Counted from the stretch's first letter, positions 30,959 through 39,730 are shown. The stretch: 64,000 nt of DNA from Acinetobacter ursingii DSM 16037 = CIP 107286 (GCF_000368825.1 NZ_KB849717.1:1024421-1088420); one strand, 5' to 3'. Made by a program: numbers and translations. The notes: generated by a model not told the origin, from the letters alone.

Positions 30959-33133
30959 TTGAAACCCTTATTCGCGCATGTCAGAAGAGCCACTTATAAT
31001 ACGACATTAATGTACAACCTGCGCATGTTAATTGCATTTACAGGTACAGCATTTGTTCCCTACTTCCTAAATTTTCAGCTTGCCACCATTCCTTTAACTT
31101 TAGGCGTGGTCGCCGCTGGTTTAAGTGATATTGATGACCGCTTTTCTGTGCGCATCATGAATTTGGTCTATACCGCGGTTGGATTTTTTATTACGTCGGC
31201 TTCGGTTCAATTACTTTTTCCCTATCCATTTTTGTTTGCCATTGGGCTAATCGCTTCATGTATCGGCTGGATTTTACTCGGTTCGTTGGGACGGCGTTAC
31301 GGCACCATCGCCTATGGATGTCTGGTTGTTTCTGTTTATTCCATGCTTGGTGTACATCTTTTTGATGAATGGTATATGCAACCCGTGTTACTGGTCATTG
31401 GGGCAGCTTGGTATGGTCTGATTTCAACCATTAGCTTTCTACTTTTTCCTGTACGTCCTTTACAGGATAAACTCAGTGCATGTTATGAGGCGCTTGGAAA
31501 TTTTCTGTTTGCCAAGTCAAATTTGTTTGATGTCGATATGACAGCGGAAAGCTATCAACAAAGTATGATTGATCTTTCACTGGAAAATGGCAAATTGATC
31601 GGTGTATTCAACGACACCAAAACTGCCTTGCTGACCCGTCTAAAGGGTGACCGTGGACAAAAAGACACCCGCCGCAGTCTGCATTATTATTTTGTGGTTC
31701 AGGATATTCATGAACGTGCCGACTCAGCACATATCAGTTATCAGGAATTGTCTAAAGTATTTCAGCACAGTGATATTTTATTCCGTTTCCAGCGTATTTT
31801 ATCAATACAGGGCAAAGCTTGTCAGGATTTAAGTCAAAGCATTTTAAAGCGACAAGCGTATATCCATAACAAACGCTTTAAACATGCTTTTGAAAACCTG
31901 AAACTTTCTCTGGAAAAATTACAGCAAGAACAGATCTATGATCAGGTCTGGGTCAACGCTTTGTATGCCTTATATCAAAATCTAAAATCGATTGATGCAC
32001 AACTGCGTAACCTAGAAACAGAACGCAATATCAGCCTTGAAAAAAGCAAACAGTTTGAACATCAGTTAAAAGATGATGATTTAAAAGGCTGGAGTGATAT
32101 CGTTACCCGCATTAAACAAAATCTAACGCCTGAGTCGGTGTTATTTCGACATGCAATTCGACTCTCGATTGTGCTGCTCATTGCCTATATCTTCGTTCAG
32201 ATTACGGAGATTAAGTATGGTTACTGGATTTTGCTTACCGCTTTATTTGTCAGCCAACCAAATTTCAATGCGACTAAACGACGATTAAGATTGCGCATAA
32301 TCGGAACATTAGTCGGTATTATTTGCGGTCTTGCTATTTTATATTTTGTACCGTCACTCGAAGGACAGTTGCTGTTACTGGTGATAAGTGGCGTCTTATT
32401 CTTTGAACTACGTAGTAAACAATACGCACAGGCGACTGCATTTATTACGATTTTGGCGTTGATCAATTTTAATCTGGATAGTTCAGGTTTTTCTGCGGGT
32501 ATCCCTCGACTAATCGATACTTTAATTGGCTGTGCTTTGGCATGGTTTGGAGTGAGCTTTATCTGGCCAGACTGGAAGTTTCGACGCTTGCCTCGTACCA
32601 TTCAGCGCTCTTTACAGGCCCAGTGTAATTATTTAAAAGATGTGGTGCGTCAGTATCATGAAGGACGTGATCATGGTTTGAATTATCGAGTGGCACGTCG
32701 TGCAGCACATAATACCGATGCAGAAGTTGCCTCTCTCATTTCTACTCTGGCCACTGAACCTGATTTTGATCCTTATCAAAAAACACTGGCTTTTGAGTTT
32801 TTATGTTTGAATCATACTTTCCTGAGCTATATTGCTGCGTTAGGTGCGCATCGTGAACAAAGTCAGGATCAAGATATTTTAAAATTACTCGATCAAGCAC
32901 TAGATGATATTCAGGGCGCCCTTTTACGCGATGAAGTTCCAGATTTAAGCTCACAAAATATGTTGCAAACCATTCGCCAGCGCCTCAAACAAAATAGTCA
33001 GGAAGATCAAACTTCTTTAATTATTTTGCAACAGTTGTCACTGATGCTCAGTATTTTGAATCAGCTCAGTCGGCTTAAACAAAGTCTGAGTCATGATCGG
33101 GATAATGATGCAACCGAATTGGGGTCATTATAA
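30959..33133 (+). CDS. FUSC-family inner membrane protein (YccS-like)
   Basis: 724 residues from a TTG start with a GGA ten bases upstream, giving MKPLFAHVRRATYNTTLMYN. Two membrane blocks of about five or six helices (roughly 20-165 and 395-515) each precede a long cytoplasmic helical region, the layout of YccS/YhfK proteins. The second block contains KYGYWILLTALFVSQPNFNATKRR, the FUSC motif. Related proteins include aromatic acid exporters (AaeB), but the function of YccS itself is unknown. Confidence 0.85.
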   Translation: MKPLFAHVRRATYNTTLMYNLRMLIAFTGTAFVPYFLNFQLATIPLTLGVVAAGLSDIDDRFSVRIMNLVYTAVGFFITSASVQLLFPYPFLFAIGLIASCIGWILLGSLGRRYGTIAYGCLVVSVYSMLGVHLFDEWYMQPVLLVIGAAWYGLISTISFLLFPVRPLQDKLSACYEALGNFLFAKSNLFDVDMTAESYQQSMIDLSLENGKLIGVFNDTKTALLTRLKGDRGQKDTRRSLHYYFVVQDIHERADSAHISYQELSKVFQHSDILFRFQRILSIQGKACQDLSQSILKRQAYIHNKRFKHAFENLKLSLEKLQQEQIYDQVWVNALYALYQNLKSIDAQLRNLETERNISLEKSKQFEHQLKDDDLKGWSDIVTRIKQNLTPESVLFRHAIRLSIVLLIAYIFVQITEIKYGYWILLTALFVSQPNFNATKRRLRLRIIGTLVGIICGLAILYFVPSLEGQLLLLVISGVLFFELRSKQYAQATAFITILALINFNLDSSGFSAGIPRLIDTLIGCALAWFGVSFIWPDWKFRRLPRTIQRSLQAQCNYLKDVVRQYHEGRDHGLNYRVARRAAHNTDAEVASLISTLATEPDFDPYQKTLAFEFLCLNHTFLSYIAALGAHREQSQDQDILKLLDQALDDIQGALLRDEVPDLSSQNMLQTIRQRLKQNSQEDQTSLIILQQLSLMLSILNQLSRLKQSLSHDRDNDATELGSL

Positions 33134-33218
33134 TTCCCCTTAAAATGGCAGAATATATTCACGAGATTGGCTAAATTAATGCTAAACTCCAATCAGTTTG
33201 AAATTCACAATTTGCACT

Positions 33219-33779
33219 ATGACCGCGAAATCTTTATACGCTTATACATTACAGCCTGTTATCTACGAAGTTTCTGAAGCAGAACAACGCAATGTTCAAC
33301 TGATGATGTGGCGTAGTACTAATAAAATTAGCACCAAAGCATGGATCATTATGGCTGTGGTGGTTGCATTATCACTTGCTGGTATTGTATTACTCAAAAA
33401 CTATTCCACGATTTTTTGCTGGGTCGCCATTGTCTGCGTGGTACTCTACTTTTTAATCCGTAAATACGGTCTTGAATGGTATGTAAAACGTAAGATGAAC
33501 GAGTTTCCTGTTCAAGAAATTAAAGGAATCCGTTTAGGTGTACAACCGCATGGGATTGTCATGCGTCAGCAAATGGGTGCTCAGGAAGGCGTAGGTACCA
33601 TTGGCTGGAAAGACATTTATGAGTGGTACAATACACCTGATTTTATCTTGATGAATTTCAAGGTCAAAGGCCAACAAGGGGCGTATATTTTACCGAAACG
33701 GATGGATTCAAAAAACTTTTCGTTTAATACGATTCGTAAGCATTTAACTGAAGCTGTCGGTGAACCCAAAACCATTTAA
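33219..33779 (+). CDS. YcxB-like membrane protein
   Basis: 186 residues from ATG 33219 (MTAKSLYAYTLQPVIYEV); the frame is open to a TTG at 33198 and neither start has a clear ribosome site. Two adjacent hydrophobic segments (~45-85) are followed by a cytoplasmic domain with the YcxB pattern IKGIRLGVQPHGIVMR...GTIGWKDIYEW...YILPKRM. The domain resembles a PH-like fold. Function unknown. Confidence 0.75.
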   Translation: MTAKSLYAYTLQPVIYEVSEAEQRNVQLMMWRSTNKISTKAWIIMAVVVALSLAGIVLLKNYSTIFCWVAIVCVVLYFLIRKYGLEWYVKRKMNEFPVQEIKGIRLGVQPHGIVMRQQMGAQEGVGTIGWKDIYEWYNTPDFILMNFKVKGQQGAYILPKRMDSKNFSFNTIRKHLTEAVGEPKTI

Positions 33780-33794
33780 AGTCTAGTCTTCATT

Positions 33795-33820
33795 AAAACC
33801 TCCTTGATGGAGGTTTTTTT
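33795..33820 (+). terminator. Rho-independent terminator after the YcxB-like gene
   Basis: AAAACCTCC-TTGAT-GGAGGTTTT followed by TTT, between the YcxB-like gene and the Fur-box reductase gene. Confidence 0.9.
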
Positions 33821-33837
33821 ACATTTTATTTATAAAT

Positions 33838-33856
33838 GATAATGAAAATTAATATT
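33838..33856 (+). promoter_or_regulatory. Putative Fur box
   Basis: The 19-mer GATAATGAAAATTAATATT matches the Fur consensus GATAATGATAATCATTATC at 15 of 19 positions. It lies 80 bp before the ATG of the reductase at 33936, a position suited to iron-dependent repression. Assignment is by motif only. Confidence 0.7.
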
Positions 33857-33935
33857 ACCTACAAAATCCATATTATCTTCTCAATGTTTGGTTATAATTA
33901 ATCAAATTTCTTTGCTTAAAACATCTTCTATCATC

Positions 33936-36596
33936 ATGTTTAAAAAAACGTTTTTCCAGATTCACTGGTTTTTAGGGATTACAGCAGGACTGATTCTTTC
34001 TTTAATGGGAGTCACAGGAGCAATCTACTCCTACGAGCAACAAATTTTAGAATGGATCAATCAAGACAGCTACGTGGTGCAAGCACAAGCGCAACCTAAG
34101 CTTACACCTGTTCAGCTTTATCAGCATTTTTCAACGCAAGATCCCGACATAAAAATCAATAGCATTACCATCGCTAAAGATCCAACGGCATCATCGACAG
34201 TGAATATCGCCAAAGAAGGTGAACGTCGTGGTTATAACATGATGGTCAATCCTTATACCGCTCAAGTGCTCCCTGAAATTAAAGGTCGCGGCTTTTTTCA
34301 GTTTGTACAACAGCTCCATCGTACGCTCACCTTTGGTCCTGTAGGTAAACAGATTACTGGTGCATGTACCCTGATGCTCATTTTCTTTGTCTTGAGTGGT
34401 TTGTATCTGCGTTGGCCAAAAAAGCATTCTCTGCGCCAATGGCTCTTTGTAAAACCAAAACTCAAAGGCCGCAATTTTATTTGGGATTTACACGCAGTCG
34501 TCGGAACGTGGGTGGTGGTGTTTTATCTGATTTTGGCATGTACCGGGCTATATTGGTCATATGACTGGTGGCGCAGTGGCATGTTTAAAGTCATGGGGGT
34601 CGAACAGCCTAAACCACAAATGCAGCAAGGTGGTCGAGAACGTACGGGCAGTCCACGCGATCCAGAACAAAATGGTCGACCACAGTCTGCAAATGACAAA
34701 GCTCAGACAATGCAACAAAATCATCGTCAAATGAATCACCCAAGAACTGGCGATAGATCAACAGATCGAGAGCAATCAGCGTTATCCCCTGTTCAAATCC
34801 AGCAAGCTTTGAACCAGACGTGGACTGAGTTTAACCAAAAAATTGGTCGTGATTATTCAACCTTAACCATTAACTTACCGAAGAAAGCAGATGGTTCAAT
34901 TGAACTGAGTTTTGTCGATCCAGTTGCACAACATGAACGCGCCCGTAATAGTGCAACTTATAATTATCAAACCCACAAAATTGAAAAACTTGAACTTTAT
35001 GAAGATAAAAAGCTAAATGAAAAAATCATGAGCAGCATGTTACCTGTGCATCGTGGTAGTTTCTTTGGACCTATTTATCAATTTTTTGCCCTATTGGCTT
35101 CATTGGCAATGCCTTTATTTTTCGTGACCGGTTGGATGCTTTATCTGAAACGTCGCAAACAGAAACGATTGACTCAAGCCGCACGTCATCAACTCGCAGA
35201 TCATTATATTGATCCAAATGCAACACCATGGCTCATTACCTATGCCTCTCAGACAGGTGTATCCGAGCAACTCGCATGGCGCACAGCCACCAGCCTGCAA
35301 GAAGCACATCAGCCTGTGACGGTGAAACCCATACAGCAATTGACCGAAAATGAACTTAAAACTGCACCACAAATTTTATTTGTGGTCAGCACCTACGGCA
35401 CAGGTGAAGCCCCTGATTTGGCAAGTAGTTTTGAGAAAAAGTTTTTAAGCTCAAATCTAGACTTAACTCTTATGCATTATGCCGTATTGGCTTTGGGTTC
35501 AGATGAATATCCAGACACTTATTGTAGCTTCGGGCATCGCGTCAATGACTGGTTAAAACAGTGTGGTGCACATGCATTATTTGATTTGATTGAAGTCAAC
35601 AATGCCAACAATGAAGATGTACAACGCTGGAACCAAGCTTTAGCCAAAGCAAGTCAATTAGAACTTCAATCGATGAGTATTGAAAAGACATTTGACACAT
35701 GGGTACTGGATAAACGCACTCAACTTAACCCGGACAGTCTGGGTGCACCTGCCTATAACCTTGAGCTTACGCCCAAACATGAAGTGCATTGGCAAGCGGG
35801 TGATATTGCCGAGATTCAACCCGGCAACAGTGCCACTCGTATTGAACAGTTCTTACAAAAGCATCAAGTCCATCCTGATACATTGGTCGATTCTTTATCT
35901 ATTTCTATTCAACAAGCACTTTGGGATAAAGACCTGACGGTAGAAGTTGAACCTTTTGCCAATATGGAACATTTACTCGAACAACTTCCCACATTGCCAA
36001 CACGTGAATATTCGATTGCCAGTATTCCGACCCAGTTATTTTTAAGGCTTACGGTTCGTCAACAGCTTGATCAAAACGGTCAACTTGGACTGGGTTCCGG
36101 TTGGCTGACCGAGCATACTCAAGTGAATGATACAATCGCCCTTCGTATTCGTACCAACGAATCTTTCCATTTAATTGATGATAATCGCCCAATGATTTGT
36201 ATTGGAAACGGCACAGGTATCGCAGGGTTAATGAGTTTATTACATGCACGTACCCGTCAGGATTATTCAGAAAACTGGTTAATCTTTGGTGAAAGACAAC
36301 GTCGTTGCGATTTTTTCTATCAAACAACCATTGAAGCATGGCACAACATGGGCATGCTCAAACGACTGGATTTAGCCTTTTCACGTGATCAGGAACAACG
36401 CGTCTATGTGCAGGACATCTTAAGACAACAAGCCGATGAACTTAAAGCATGGATTGAGCGTGATGCTGTAATTTATGTTTGCGGTAGCATTGAGGGAATG
36501 GCGAGCGGTGTAGATCAAGCACTCAACGATATTCTGGGTGAGGCTCAAGTCGATGAATTACGTTTAAATGGACGTTATCGTAGAGACGTTTACTAA
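33936..36596 (+). CDS. PepSY-TM / flavodoxin / NADPH-flavin reductase fusion, probable ferric-siderophore reductase
   Basis: 886 residues from ATG 33936; a TTG at 33888 is unlikely. The N-terminal half is a PepSY_TM protein with four membrane segments (about 10-40, 135-160, 185-210, 370-400). His residues that could ligate haem occur in FFQIHWFLG, QLHRTL, WDLHAVVG and PVHRGSFFG. A Gln/Arg-rich periplasmic insert follows TM3. The cytoplasmic half resembles CysJ: a flavodoxin domain (ITYASQTGVSEQLAWR), an FAD domain (REYSIASIP), an NADPH domain (CIGNGTGIAG) and the ending GRYRRDVY. Electrons would pass from NADPH via FAD and FMN to membrane haem. With the Fur box upstream, reduction of imported Fe(III)-siderophores is the best inference. 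Automatic annotation often calls it a sulfite reductase alpha subunit. Confidence 0.85.
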   Translation: MFKKTFFQIHWFLGITAGLILSLMGVTGAIYSYEQQILEWINQDSYVVQAQAQPKLTPVQLYQHFSTQDPDIKINSITIAKDPTASSTVNIAKEGERRGYNMMVNPYTAQVLPEIKGRGFFQFVQQLHRTLTFGPVGKQITGACTLMLIFFVLSGLYLRWPKKHSLRQWLFVKPKLKGRNFIWDLHAVVGTWVVVFYLILACTGLYWSYDWWRSGMFKVMGVEQPKPQMQQGGRERTGSPRDPEQNGRPQSANDKAQTMQQNHRQMNHPRTGDRSTDREQSALSPVQIQQALNQTWTEFNQKIGRDYSTLTINLPKKADGSIELSFVDPVAQHERARNSATYNYQTHKIEKLELYEDKKLNEKIMSSMLPVHRGSFFGPIYQFFALLASLAMPLFFVTGWMLYLKRRKQKRLTQAARHQLADHYIDPNATPWLITYASQTGVSEQLAWRTATSLQEAHQPVTVKPIQQLTENELKTAPQILFVVSTYGTGEAPDLASSFEKKFLSSNLDLTLMHYAVLALGSDEYPDTYCSFGHRVNDWLKQCGAHALFDLIEVNNANNEDVQRWNQALAKASQLELQSMSIEKTFDTWVLDKRTQLNPDSLGAPAYNLELTPKHEVHWQAGDIAEIQPGNSATRIEQFLQKHQVHPDTLVDSLSISIQQALWDKDLTVEVEPFANMEHLLEQLPTLPTREYSIASIPTQLFLRLTVRQQLDQNGQLGLGSGWLTEHTQVNDTIALRIRTNESFHLIDDNRPMICIGNGTGIAGLMSLLHARTRQDYSENWLIFGERQRRCDFFYQTTIEAWHNMGMLKRLDLAFSRDQEQRVYVQDILRQQADELKAWIERDAVIYVCGSIEGMASGVDQALNDILGEAQVDELRLNGRYRRDVY

Positions 36597-36627
36597 GCAA
36601 TTTTGCAAATCCTTAAAATCAATGAAC

Positions 36628-36664
36628 AAGGGATATTCCAAAATATAGGAATATCCCTTTTTAT
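36628..36664 (+). terminator. Rho-independent terminator of the reductase fusion gene
   Basis: AAGGGATATTCC / GGAATATCCCTT, a 12-bp perfect stem, followed by TTTATT. Confidence 0.9.
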
Positions 36665-36735
36665 TCGACTCGACTCAATGAAATTGCTACAGTTGGTTTT
36701 TATTGTATAACTTACCTTTGATAAGAACATTTGAT

Positions 36736-37521
36736 ATGTCTGCTCCTTTTTTAATGCGTCTCAGCTTATTCATTGTCGGTTTAATTTTATGTATAGATGC
36801 GATATTGCTTTTATCTTATCGAAAAATCCATTTGGGGGTGATATTACCTCTATTCATTGGACTCATTTTCTGCATATATGCGGTCTTCAACGTTCAAATC
36901 CAAACATGGCTAAATCGACATCTGAAATTTAAAAAACTTTGGCGATTTGGCTGGGGAATCTTCATTGTCTGGTTAATGACACTGTTTGCATTCTTTATTT
37001 TCTTGACGGTACAAATTCAACATAGCCCCTCTATTCCCGCGGTAAAATCCATTATTGTACTGGGTAGTGGTATCGAAAATGGACAACCTTCAGCAGCCTT
37101 AGCCAAACGATTAGACATCGCTGCTCCAATTGCCCAGAGCCAACCACACGCGCTGGTGATCCTAACTGGAGGATTAGATTTTGGAGAAACTCAAACCGAA
37201 GCAGCCATTATGGCAAAGTATTTACAGCAACATTATGCCCTGCCATCCCAGCAAATGGCGCTTGAAACTCAAAGTACCAGCACCGAACTCAATTTAAAAA
37301 ATAGTCAGCTAATTTTAAAACAACACCAGATTCAGTTGAATGATCCTATCGCCATTGTGACCAGCGACTTTCATACCGTTCGCGCCAAAGCCATCGCTCA
37401 AAAACAGGGTTACTCAGATGTATATATGGTTGCTGCGCCAACTCCGCTACTCATTCGCTATAACGCATGGTTAAGAGAATATTTTGCTTATCTGAGCGGG
37501 TGGATACTCCATGAATACTAA
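36736..37521 (+). CDS. YdcF/ElyC-family protein (DUF218)
   Basis: 261 residues from ATG 36736; a TTG-started extension is possible. Three hydrophobic segments at the N-terminus anchor it in the inner membrane. The DUF218 domain follows (SIIVLGSGIENGQPSAALAK, LVILTGGLDFGETQTEA, STELNLKNSQLIL, VTSDFHTVRAKAIA). The domain pattern resembles SanA and ElyC, which affect envelope integrity and lipid carrier or peptidoglycan metabolism in E. coli. The exact reaction is unknown. The gene ends one base before the end of the convergent DUF2750 gene. Confidence 0.85.
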   Translation: MSAPFLMRLSLFIVGLILCIDAILLLSYRKIHLGVILPLFIGLIFCIYAVFNVQIQTWLNRHLKFKKLWRFGWGIFIVWLMTLFAFFIFLTVQIQHSPSIPAVKSIIVLGSGIENGQPSAALAKRLDIAAPIAQSQPHALVILTGGLDFGETQTEAAIMAKYLQQHYALPSQQMALETQSTSTELNLKNSQLILKQHQIQLNDPIAIVTSDFHTVRAKAIAQKQGYSDVYMVAAPTPLLIRYNAWLREYFAYLSGWILHEY

Positions 37522-37522
37522 A

Positions 37523-37981
37523 CTAATTCAACCGAATGGAACGGGGTAAAGCTAATTGTAAATCAGCAAAGGCCTCTGGCTTTTGCATATAAAGCTGATA
37601 AAGACAGCGCCTAATATCCGCGAGCAGATTTTCAGGATTGACCAGTAAATTCTGCCCTTCTGGTGTCAAATTTAAAGAAAATAAAGTACGTTGCTCACGT
37701 AAATAGGGAATCAGTTTTTGCACTAAAGTTGAAAGCGAAATTTCTTGAATCTGGTAATTTTGCCAACTTCCTTTTTGTAATAACTGGGCTAAATTTTTAC
37801 TTTGCCACATTGCAAATGCCTGCTGACCTGTTGGAGTAGAACATAATGCCCAACCCTCATCATATAAACCGATGACATGCTTCTGCATCAGCATTGTTTC
37901 AATGAATTGTTTATATAAATCTTTGGGACTTAATGAAGAATGAGACTGACCCAATGAATGACGTTGATAGGGATTTCGCAT
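37523..37981 (-). CDS. DUF2750 family protein
   Basis: 152 residues from ATG 37981. The reading frame is open further upstream through the tRNA-Val gene, but that part has no coding meaning. Family-like features are YDEGWALCSTPTGQQAFAMW, WQNYQIQEISLSTLVQKLIPYL and LFSLNLTPEGQNLLVNPE. It has no signal peptide or membrane segment and its function is unknown. The ribosome site is poor. It lies 75 bp after the last tRNA of the cluster and may be partly transcribed from the tRNA promoter. Confidence 0.75.
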   Translation of the reverse strand: MRNPYQRHSLGQSHSSLSPKDLYKQFIETMLMQKHVIGLYDEGWALCSTPTGQQAFAMWQSKNLAQLLQKGSWQNYQIQEISLSTLVQKLIPYLREQRTLFSLNLTPEGQNLLVNPENLLADIRRCLYQLYMQKPEAFADLQLALPRSIRLN

Positions 37982-38055
37982 ATTGTAATAATAATGAAGC
38001 AGAATAAAGCTAAAGCTTAGGAAAAACGTAGAAAAAAAGCAAGATAAAGGAGATA

Positions 38056-38131
38056 TGGTGGGCGCTGACGGGATCGAACCGCCGACATTCTGCTTGTAAG
38101 GCAGACGCTCTACCAACTGAGCTAAGCGCCC
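38056..38131 (-). tRNA. tRNA-Val(TAC), copy 1
   Basis: 76 nt with encoded CCA. The acceptor stem GGGCGCT / AGCGCCC is perfect. The anticodon loop CTTACAA gives TAC (Val, GUA codons), and the T loop is GGTTCGATCCC. It is identical to the copies at 38358-38433 and 38676-38751. It is the last tRNA of the transcript. Confidence 0.97.
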
Positions 38132-38242
38132 TGAGCGAAGACAAACAAAGCGAAGCTTTGTCTGAGCCTAAGAGAAAAATCTATGATTTTTCTAAAAGCA
38201 TCTTGTATCAGAGAGGTAAGTATTTACATACTTTATATAAAG

Positions 38243-38319
38243 TGGCGCAGCGGACGGGGCTCGAACCCGCGACCCCCGGCGTGACAGGCCGGTATTCTAA
38301 CCAACTGAACTACCGCTGC
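38243..38319 (-). tRNA. tRNA-Asp(GTC), copy 1
   Basis: 77 nt with encoded CCA. The acceptor stem is GCAGCGG / CCGCTGC and the anticodon loop CTGTCAC gives GTC (Asp). The T arm GCGGGTTCGAGCCCCGTC is normal. It is identical to the other two Asp genes of the cluster. Confidence 0.97.
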
Positions 38320-38357
38320 ACATAATACTTTTTAAAAAAAAGTATAAGTCACATATA

Positions 38358-38433
38358 TGGTGGGCGCTGACGGGATCGAACCGCCGACATTCTGCTTGTA
38401 AGGCAGACGCTCTACCAACTGAGCTAAGCGCCC
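38358..38433 (-). tRNA. tRNA-Val(TAC), copy 2
   Basis: 76 nt, identical to the other tRNA-Val genes here, with encoded CCA and TAC anticodon. Confidence 0.97.
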
Positions 38434-38453
38434 TCAAAAGTGTTTGTAAAAAG

Positions 38454-38530
38454 TGGCGCAGCGGACGGGGCTCGAACCCGCGACCCCCGGCGTGACAGGC
38501 CGGTATTCTAACCAACTGAACTACCGCTGC
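38454..38530 (-). tRNA. tRNA-Asp(GTC), copy 2
   Basis: 77 nt, identical to the other tRNA-Asp genes here. Only 20 bp separate it from tRNA-Val copy 2, so the two are co-transcribed. Confidence 0.97.
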
Positions 38531-38575
38531 ACTTTCACAAAGTCACTATTGTGGCAAACGATATTAAAACTTAAG

Positions 38576-38652
38576 TGGCGCAGCGGACGGGGCTCGAACC
38601 CGCGACCCCCGGCGTGACAGGCCGGTATTCTAACCAACTGAACTACCGCTGC
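38576..38652 (-). tRNA. tRNA-Asp(GTC), copy 3
   Basis: 77 nt, identical to the other tRNA-Asp genes. It is second in the leftward transcript. Confidence 0.97.
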
Positions 38653-38675
38653 ACTGAAGTCTTAACGTAAAGGCT

Positions 38676-38751
38676 TGGTGGGCGCTGACGGGATCGAACC
38701 GCCGACATTCTGCTTGTAAGGCAGACGCTCTACCAACTGAGCTAAGCGCCC
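38676..38751 (-). tRNA. tRNA-Val(TAC), copy 3
   Basis: 76 nt, identical to the other tRNA-Val genes. It is first in the leftward cluster, whose order is Val-Asp-Asp-Val-Asp-Val. The promoter should lie in 38752-38900. Confidence 0.97.
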
Positions 38752-38938
38752 TTAACGTCTTTATCGTTTGTGAGGTGCATTATAGAGAATCTAAGCAGCG
38801 TGTCAAACGCTTTTGCTTTTCTTTTCTTAAAATCCAGTGTGAATGATTAAAAAATAAGTCATTCGATAGAAAAACCTGAAAATTCTGTGTCTTATTTAAA
38901 CATCAACTTTCTTTTTTAACTTTAGAAATCATTCAATC

Positions 38939-39490
38939 TTAAATTGAAAATGTTTTTTCGGAGCTCAAATTTGCCTGTACAGGATTAAATGATTCAATTT
39001 TTGTTTCAGATAAATAAACCAATGCACCTTGTTGGACCAAATCGAATACCTCAACCACATCTTGATTACGCATCCGAATACAACCATGTGAAACAGGTAT
39101 TCCCATTGGTTCAGTGTCAGGTGTTCCATGAATATAAATATAGCGTTGTTTACTATCGCAACCTTGCCCCTGATTGAAGCCTAGTTCAAGACCATCTAAC
39201 CAAAGGATTCTAGATAAAATCCAGTCTCGTTGCGGATTCTGTACTGCCAATGATGGGGAATAAATTTCACCTGTCGGCTGCCGCGCGATAAAAACAGTAT
39301 TGATAGGCAAATGTTCACCAAACTTTTCAGCAATTCGGTGCCAGCCACGAGGTGTTTTGCCCGAATTTTCCTGTTCGCCAATTCCATTTTTACCAGAGGA
39401 AATCAAATATAACTTATTATGTTGAGGTAAATATAAAAGCTGTTGTTCTAAATCAATCAAGATATCGGCTTGTTCTAGCGTATAAGACAT
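38939..39490 (-). CDS. YkuD-domain L,D-transpeptidase/carboxypeptidase without signal peptide (candidate ElsL)
   Basis: 183 residues from ATG 39490; upstream frame to a TTG at 39559 is unlikely. The YkuD catalytic motif is complete: HGTPDTE (His121) and SHGCIRM (His135, Cys137). There is no signal peptide or membrane anchor in this start, so it should act in the cytoplasm, unlike ordinary L,D-transpeptidases that cross-link peptidoglycan. Acinetobacter baumannii has such a cytoplasmic YkuD enzyme, ElsL, an L,D-carboxypeptidase for muropeptide recycling that affects cell shape and beta-lactam resistance. This gene is a good candidate orthologue; the match needs an alignment. Confidence 0.8.
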   Translation of the reverse strand: MSYTLEQADILIDLEQQLLYLPQHNKLYLISSGKNGIGEQENSGKTPRGWHRIAEKFGEHLPINTVFIARQPTGEIYSPSLAVQNPQRDWILSRILWLDGLELGFNQGQGCDSKQRYIYIHGTPDTEPMGIPVSHGCIRMRNQDVVEVFDLVQQGALVYLSETKIESFNPVQANLSSEKTFSI

Positions 39491-39565
39491 GGTATTTCTC
39501 TGATTTAATATTAAAAATAAAAGAAAATTTCGCAAATTCCCATAGAGTAAAAAATTCAAAATAAG

Positions 39566-39730
39566 GCTTTAAGTTTTTTTAACAGTTTCACTCAAAGGTA
39601 GTTCTCTTCTTGCGGACCTAAAAAGCCTTAAAGCGATGCTTTAAGTTTTTTAACGGTTTCACTCGGGCATAGCCCTCACCTTGCGCACCTAAGAAATCCT
39701 TAAAGCGGTGCTTTAAGTTTTTTTAACGGT
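39566..39730. repeat. 72-bp tandem repeat, two full units and a partial third
   Basis: Units start at 39566, 39638 and 39710, each with GCTTTAAG, a T-run and AACGGT or AACAGT, then TTTCACTC. The two full units share clear similarity over their length. At each unit junction CTTAAAGC and GCTTTAAG pair around three bases and run into T6-7, so every junction can form a terminator-like hairpin. The right end overlaps the stop codon of the DUF454 gene. Confidence 0.85.

Noticed and set aside
33936..36596. Sulfite reductase flavoprotein subunit (CysJ)
   Set aside because: The C-terminal half is CysJ-like, but the N-terminal PepSY membrane domain and the Fur box do not fit a soluble sulfite reductase, and no cysI is nearby.
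37982..38116. N-terminal extension of the DUF2750 protein into the tRNA-Val gene
   Set aside because: The extra codons read through a functional tRNA gene and lack family similarity.
38297..38515. A 72-codon minus-strand frame through the tRNA cluster
   Set aside because: It spans tRNA genes; the coding appearance comes from the repeated tRNA sequences.
38056..38751. Repeats with regular spacing resembling a CRISPR array
   Set aside because: The repeats are 76-77 nt tRNA genes with complete cloverleaf sequences, encoded CCA and anticodons, and spacers of very different length.
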